DNA from: Cupriavidus oxalaticus
GTDB lineage: Bacteria > Pseudomonadota > Gammaproteobacteria > Burkholderiales > Burkholderiaceae
Length of the DNA stretch: 64,000 bases
Assembly (NCBI RefSeq): GCF_004768545.1
Contig: NZ_CP038635.1
Location: forward strand, 1,240,001 to 1,304,000
Reading direction: 5' to 3'
Shown here in pieces: positions 60,305-64,000 of the stretch (its first letter is position 1; each line of letters begins with the position of its first letter). The position numbers and the translations under genes are program-made. The notes under the pieces are model-generated. The model had not been told where the DNA came from, ran no database searches, and was given only the letters and a program-made list of their open reading frames with translations.

Positions 60305-61227
60305 GCGCCGCGGCAGAACCCGGCCGCGCGGTGGGCGCGGGCACCCGCCAGACGGCATGGGTGGCGGCGATGCCGTGGCTGTTCGTGCTGATCTGGAGCA
60401 CCGGCTTCATCGTTGCCAAGTACGGCATGCCGTATGCGGAACCGATGACATTCCTGTTCCTGCGCTTTGCCGGCGTGCTGGTGCTGATGGTGCCGTTCGT
60501 GCTGCTGGCCGGCGTGCCGTTGCCGCGCGCGGCCGGCTCGACACATACCGACTGGCGCGTGGTCGGCCATCTTGCCGTGGCGGGCTTGCTGCTGCAGGGC
60601 GGCTACCTTGGTGGCGTGTGGGCGGCGATCAAGCTCGGCATGCCGGCCGGCGTGTCGGCGCTGATCGCGGGCATGCAGCCGATCCTGACCGCGCTGATCG
60701 CCGCGCGGCTGGGCGAGCGCATCAGCGGGCGCCAGTGGCTGGGCCTGCTCCTGGGCATCGCCGGCGTGGCACTGGTGGTGGGCAACAAGCTCGGCACCAG
60801 CGCGCTGACGCCGGCAAGCCTGGCGCTGGCGGTCGGCGCGCTGCTCAGCATTACCGTCGGCACGGTCTACCAGAAGCACTTCTGCCCGGTGTTCGACCTG
60901 CGCATGGGATCCGTGATCCAGTTCGGCGCCGCCGCGCTCGCCTGCCTGCCGTTCATGTTCCTGTTCGAGACCCGCGGCGTGCAATGGACCGCCGCCATGA
61001 TCGGCGCGCTGGCGTGGTCGGTGGTGGCGTTGTCCATCGGCGCCATCTCGCTGCTGTTCGTGCTGCTCCGCCAGGGCGCGGCAACCAGGGTGTCGAGCCT
61101 GATGTACTTGACGCCGCCAACCACTGCCGTGATGGCCTGGCTGCTCTTCGGCGAACGCTTCCCGCCGCTGGCCGCCGCGGGCATGGTGCTTGCTGCGTCA
61201 GGGGTGGCACTGGTCATCCGCAGGTAG
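60301..61227 (+). CDS. EamA/DMT-family transporter
   Basis: 308 aa with ten hydrophobic segments in two EamA repeats. Marks are LFVLIWSTGFIVAKYGMPYAEPMTFLFLRF at the start, GVSALIAGMQPILTALIA in the first repeat and the late ATRVSSLMYLTPPTTAVMAWLLFGE. The family exports amino acids and metabolites. Its 4-nt overlap with the deacetylase gene suggests it may move a related small molecule; this is inference. Confidence 0.92.
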   Translation: MSAAAEPGRAVGAGTRQTAWVAAMPWLFVLIWSTGFIVAKYGMPYAEPMTFLFLRFAGVLVLMVPFVLLAGVPLPRAAGSTHTDWRVVGHLAVAGLLLQGGYLGGVWAAIKLGMPAGVSALIAGMQPILTALIAARLGERISGRQWLGLLLGIAGVALVVGNKLGTSALTPASLALAVGALLSITVGTVYQKHFCPVFDLRMGSVIQFGAAALACLPFMFLFETRGVQWTAAMIGALAWSVVALSIGAISLLFVLLRQGAATRVSSLMYLTPPTTAVMAWLLFGERFPPLAAAGMVLAASGVALVIRR

Positions 61228-61324
61228 CGCTGGTGCGTTCGTTTCGCAGGCGCGAACGCGTCAACGGTTGCCCTGGCGCACTCCGTTTCCCTTTTCCGTT
61301 CTTGCCCAGTTCCTTGCTCGCCCC

Positions 61325-61771
61325 ATGAAGCCACAAGCCGACCCGCGCAGTGCCTATCCGTACTTCCAGCCGATCACGACACGTTGGATGGATAACGATG
61401 TCTATGGCCACGTTAACAACGTTGTCTACTACAGTTATTTTGACACCGTGGTGAATACCTACCTGATCCGGCAGGGTGCGCTCGATCTCGAGTCGGGCAA
61501 GACAATCGGGCTGGTGATCGAGACGCAGTGCAACTACTTCTCGTCGCTCAGCTTCCCGGAGACCGTGGTCGCAGGCTTGCGCGTCGCCAGGCTCGGCACG
61601 TCGAGCGTGCGCTATGAGGTCGGCCTGTTCAGCGGCGACAACGAGGTTGCCGCCGCGCAGGGGCATTTCATCCACGTCTATGTCGATCGCGCCACGCGCC
61701 GGCCGGTACCGCTGCCGGCGCCGCTGCGCGAGGCGCTGCTGCCGCTGGCGGTCGCAGGCGCGCAAGGGTGA
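61325..61771 (+). CDS. Acyl-CoA thioesterase, 4HBT/hotdog family
   Basis: 148 aa. TTRWMDNDVYGHVNNVVYYSYFDTVVN is the hotdog thioesterase signature with catalytic Asp; CNYFSSLSFPETV follows, as in the YbgC/FadM-like group. ATG 61325 begins the conserved part; the open frame to 61190 is not conserved. It is the second such gene in the window (the other at 6653) and they are only distantly alike. Located 97 bp after the EamA gene and 25 bp before the nitroreductase. Confidence 0.88.
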   Translation: MKPQADPRSAYPYFQPITTRWMDNDVYGHVNNVVYYSYFDTVVNTYLIRQGALDLESGKTIGLVIETQCNYFSSLSFPETVVAGLRVARLGTSSVRYEVGLFSGDNEVAAAQGHFIHVYVDRATRRPVPLPAPLREALLPLAVAGAQG

Positions 61772-61796
61772 CGGCGGGGCAATGGAGACGAACAAG

Positions 61797-62510
61797 ATGT
61801 CCCTCGAGATGAAACCGGGTTCGCAGGACGCCGTGGCGTGCGTGGATCGTGCGATCCTGACACGGCGTTCGGTGCGGGCCTTTCTCGATACGCCCGTGCC
61901 GCGGGAGACCGTGGAAGACATTCTGGCCGTCGCCAGCCGCGCTCCCTCCGGCACCAATACGCAGCCATGGCGGGTCTATGTCCTGTCGGGAGAAGCCAAG
62001 GCAAAGTTGTGCGCCGATGTGCTTGCCGCTTACGAAGACCCCGAGCGCGACAGCAAGTACCTGGAGGAATACCCGTACTACCCCCGCGAATGGGCCAACC
62101 CCTACCTGGCGCGACGGCGCAAGGTGGGCTGGGACCTGTACGGCCTGCTTGAGATCAGCCGCGAGGACAAGGCGCGCATGCATGAGCAGCACGCGCGCAA
62201 CTTCCGTTTCTTCGATGCGCCGGTGGGGATGATCTTTACCATCGACCGCATCATGGAGCAGGGCAGCTGGCTCGACTACGGCATGTTCCTGCAAAGCATC
62301 ATGGTTGCCGCGCGGGCGCGCGCGCTGGATACCTGCCCGCAGGCGGCGTTCACGCAGTTCCACAAGATCATTGCCAGCCACTTGCTGCTGCCGCCGGAGG
62401 AAATGGTGGTGTGCGGCATGTCGCTGGGATTTGCCGATCCGGACGCGCCGGAAAATCGCATGACCACCGAACGGGAACCGGTAAGCGGGTTTGCGCGTTT
62501 CCTCTCATAG
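61797..62510 (+). CDS. Nitroreductase-family flavoprotein
   Basis: 237 aa from ATG 61797, which has GGAGACGAACAAG upstream; ATG 61782 would add five residues. FMN-binding motifs: LTRRSVRAFLDTPVPRETVEDILAVASRAPSGTNTQPWRVYV near the start, GSWLDYGMFLQSIMVAARARALDTCPQAAF in the middle and CGMSLGFADPDAPEN near the end. It reduces nitro compounds or quinones with NAD(P)H; the natural substrate is unknown. Confidence 0.93.
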   Translation: MSLEMKPGSQDAVACVDRAILTRRSVRAFLDTPVPRETVEDILAVASRAPSGTNTQPWRVYVLSGEAKAKLCADVLAAYEDPERDSKYLEEYPYYPREWANPYLARRRKVGWDLYGLLEISREDKARMHEQHARNFRFFDAPVGMIFTIDRIMEQGSWLDYGMFLQSIMVAARARALDTCPQAAFTQFHKIIASHLLLPPEEMVVCGMSLGFADPDAPENRMTTEREPVSGFARFLS

Positions 62511-62703
62511 AGAGGTTTGTATCAATGTGTAACGATTGCTGCCGATATAGAGAGCGAATTGCCGTATTGGCCGTGATTGTTACTGGGGTGAGCAAGGCGG
62601 AGCGATTGTAGTTCGTTTGCGGACGTGACCTGTGGTCATCTTTTTCCACCATGTGGAAATGTTTGTAAATCGAACTTTAAGGAGCGTCTGTAAGTCTTTA
62701 ATC

Positions 62704-62732
62704 TTGCTAACAATTTCTTAATTTTCTACACT
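62704..62732 (+). promoter_or_regulatory. Candidate pbpG promoter
   Basis: -35 TTGCTA (62704-62709) and -10 TACACT (62727-62732), 17-bp spacing, in a 200-bp AT-rich stretch that stands out from the flanking genes. The start would be about 22 nt before ATG 62762, giving a very short leader without a clear Shine-Dalgarno sequence. Confidence 0.65.
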
Positions 62733-62761
62733 AGCGCCATTCCTCATGCGCTGAACGAATC

Positions 62762-63979
62762 ATGTTTCGGTCTGATTCCATTTTTTCCAGATTCTTCGGC
62801 TCCACGCCCTTGTCCGCCGTTGCCGCCGCGGTGCTGGTGTCGGTGTCGATGGTTGCAACTCCCGTCGCCGAAGCTGCCAGTACGTCCGCAAGCACGCAAA
62901 AAGCGTCTAAAAAGCAGGCAACTAACGCTAAAGTCACCAAAAAATCCGCTTCCAAGGCTGTGAGCGCGAAGTCGCGCACCAGCAAGGTTGCCAAGAGCGA
63001 AGCCGGTTCCGGCCGCAAGGTGATCGTGCTGAAAAACGGCAAGCGCCAGGTCGTGGCCGCGCATCGCGCGGCGCCGGTGCGCGCCGTGTTCACGCCCGCC
63101 AAGCCATCGCTGGGCGAGGCGATGGGGCTGCGCGACACCGACGACGCGCTCGCGCTGCGCTCCAGCGTGGCGCTGGTGATGGACCAGGGCTCCAACGAGG
63201 TGCTGTTCCAGAAGAACGCCTCGGCGGTGCTGCCGATCGCCTCGATCACCAAGCTGATGACCGCGCTGGTGGTCATGGACGCGCGCCTGCCGATGGATGA
63301 AGTGCTGACCATCACCGAGGAAGACCGCGACACCGAAAAGCACAGCAGCTCGCGCCTGCGCTTTGGTACGCAGCTGACCCGCCAGGAACTGCTGCTGCTG
63401 GCGCTGATGTCGTCCGAGAACCGTGCCGCTTCGGCGCTGGGCCGCCACTATCCGGGCGGGCTGCCGTCTTTCGTGCAGGCCATGAACCGCAAGGCGCGCG
63501 AGCTGGGCATGAACGACAGCCACTTTGTCGACTCGAGCGGCCTGTCGAGCAGTAATGTGTCGAGCGCGATGGACCTGGTGCGCATGGTCAACGCCGCGTA
63601 CCGCAACCCGACCATCCGCGAGTTCTCGACCCAGACCGAGCATGAGGTCAACGTGCTGGGCCGCACGCAGCACTATGTCAGCACCAACCGCCTGGTGCGC
63701 GGCGGCAACTGGGAGATCGGCCTGCAGAAGACCGGCTTTATCTCCGAGGCAGGCCAGTGCCTGGTGATGCAGGCACGCGTGCAGGGCCGCAATGTGGTGA
63801 TGGTGTTCCTGGATTCGGCGGGCAAGCTGTCGCGCTTTGCCGATGCCAACCGTGTCAAGGACTGGCTGGAGCATGCGCCGTCGCAGCACCCGCAGGGCTT
63901 TCCCTCTTCCCCTAACTTGACGCAGCGTCCGGGCGGCGCGCACGCGATCCTGGCTTCGCAGCAGGGGCGTGGTATCTGA
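62762..63979 (+). CDS. pbpG: D-alanyl-D-alanine endopeptidase (PBP7 type)
   Basis: 405 aa. A signal peptide (to about AEA-A, residue 38) is followed by a Lys/Ser/Ala-rich linker of roughly 60 residues that may bind the wall. The S11 penicillin-binding domain follows, with the three active-site motifs S161-I-T-K164, S218-E-N220 and K323-T-G. It cuts D-Ala-mDAP cross-links in peptidoglycan in the periplasm. It lacks the C-terminal amphipathic anchor of PBP5. Confidence 0.94.
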   Translation: MFRSDSIFSRFFGSTPLSAVAAAVLVSVSMVATPVAEAASTSASTQKASKKQATNAKVTKKSASKAVSAKSRTSKVAKSEAGSGRKVIVLKNGKRQVVAAHRAAPVRAVFTPAKPSLGEAMGLRDTDDALALRSSVALVMDQGSNEVLFQKNASAVLPIASITKLMTALVVMDARLPMDEVLTITEEDRDTEKHSSSRLRFGTQLTRQELLLLALMSSENRAASALGRHYPGGLPSFVQAMNRKARELGMNDSHFVDSSGLSSSNVSSAMDLVRMVNAAYRNPTIREFSTQTEHEVNVLGRTQHYVSTNRLVRGGNWEIGLQKTGFISEAGQCLVMQARVQGRNVVMVFLDSAGKLSRFADANRVKDWLEHAPSQHPQGFPSSPNLTQRPGGAHAILASQQGRGI

Positions 63980-64000
63980 TCGCTGACCTGCAATGAAAAA

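Overview
The window is high-GC (mid-60s %) chromosomal DNA from a betaproteobacterium of the Cupriavidus/Ralstonia group (Burkholderiales). The strongest pointers are a phasin that I recognise as a near match to PhaP1 of Cupriavidus necator (Ralstonia eutropha), a pyruvate dehydrogenase operon of the homodimeric-E1 type whose dihydrolipoamide dehydrogenase carries its own lipoyl domain, and a betaproteobacterial proteasome homologue inside that operon. Coding density is high. I see no insertion sequence, integrase, rRNA or CRISPR array.

Layout. 0-7 kb: end of a PilZ-domain gene, ETF-ubiquinone oxidoreductase divergent from an SDR gene, a complete TRAP transporter (DctQ-DctM-DctP) and a hotdog thioesterase. 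7-12.2 kb: a ketone-body / polyhydroxybutyrate mobilisation block. It has a PAS-LuxR one-component regulator divergent from scoAB, then 3-hydroxybutyrate dehydrogenase and a divergent alpha/beta hydrolase that may be the 3HB-oligomer hydrolase. 12.2-23.5 kb: information-processing core with a Rid protein, RelA, tRNA-Val, thrS-infC-rpmI-rplT-pheS-pheT-ihfA, a MerR regulator and tRNA-Pro. 23.5-27.1 kb: an accessory-looking stretch of small genes after tRNA-Pro, containing two nearly identical LexA (SOS) boxes and two protein- or DNA-level repeats. 27-36.5 kb: the giant NAD-dependent glutamate dehydrogenase, a MarR-like regulator divergent from an acetyl-CoA hydrolase/CoA-transferase, a periplasmic repeat protein and a Bug-type binding protein. 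36.8-39.7 kb: a LysR regulator and an 8-oxoguanine-deaminase-like amidohydrolase, bracketed by two identical tRNA-Lys(CUU) genes. 39.9-50.6 kb: DUF1488, a SulP transporter, exonuclease III, oligopeptidase A, FolD, a CbiM-like membrane protein and a FixL/FixJ-type two-component pair. 51-58 kb: aceE-aceF-BPH-lpdA. 58.4-64 kb: phaP1, an HDAC-like deacetylase coupled to an EamA transporter, a second thioesterase, a nitroreductase and PBP7-type PbpG.

How it fits together. Much of the window concerns acetyl-CoA and PHB economy. PDH makes acetyl-CoA, PhaP1 coats PHB granules, the oligomer-hydrolase candidate, Bdh and ScoAB can return 3-hydroxybutyrate to acetyl-CoA, and ETF-QO drains acyl-CoA dehydrogenase electrons. 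Around this sit growth-control functions (RelA, IHF, IF3, aminoacyl-tRNA synthetases).

The most notable points are the proteasome homologue within the PDH operon, infC apparently starting at ATC, a previously uncharacterised SOS-controlled cluster of small genes with twin LexA boxes, a perfect 9-bp-arm palindrome immediately upstream of the phaP1 -35 element, and the twin tRNA-Lys units. Function calls rest on reading motifs and recalled family knowledge; no database search was run.
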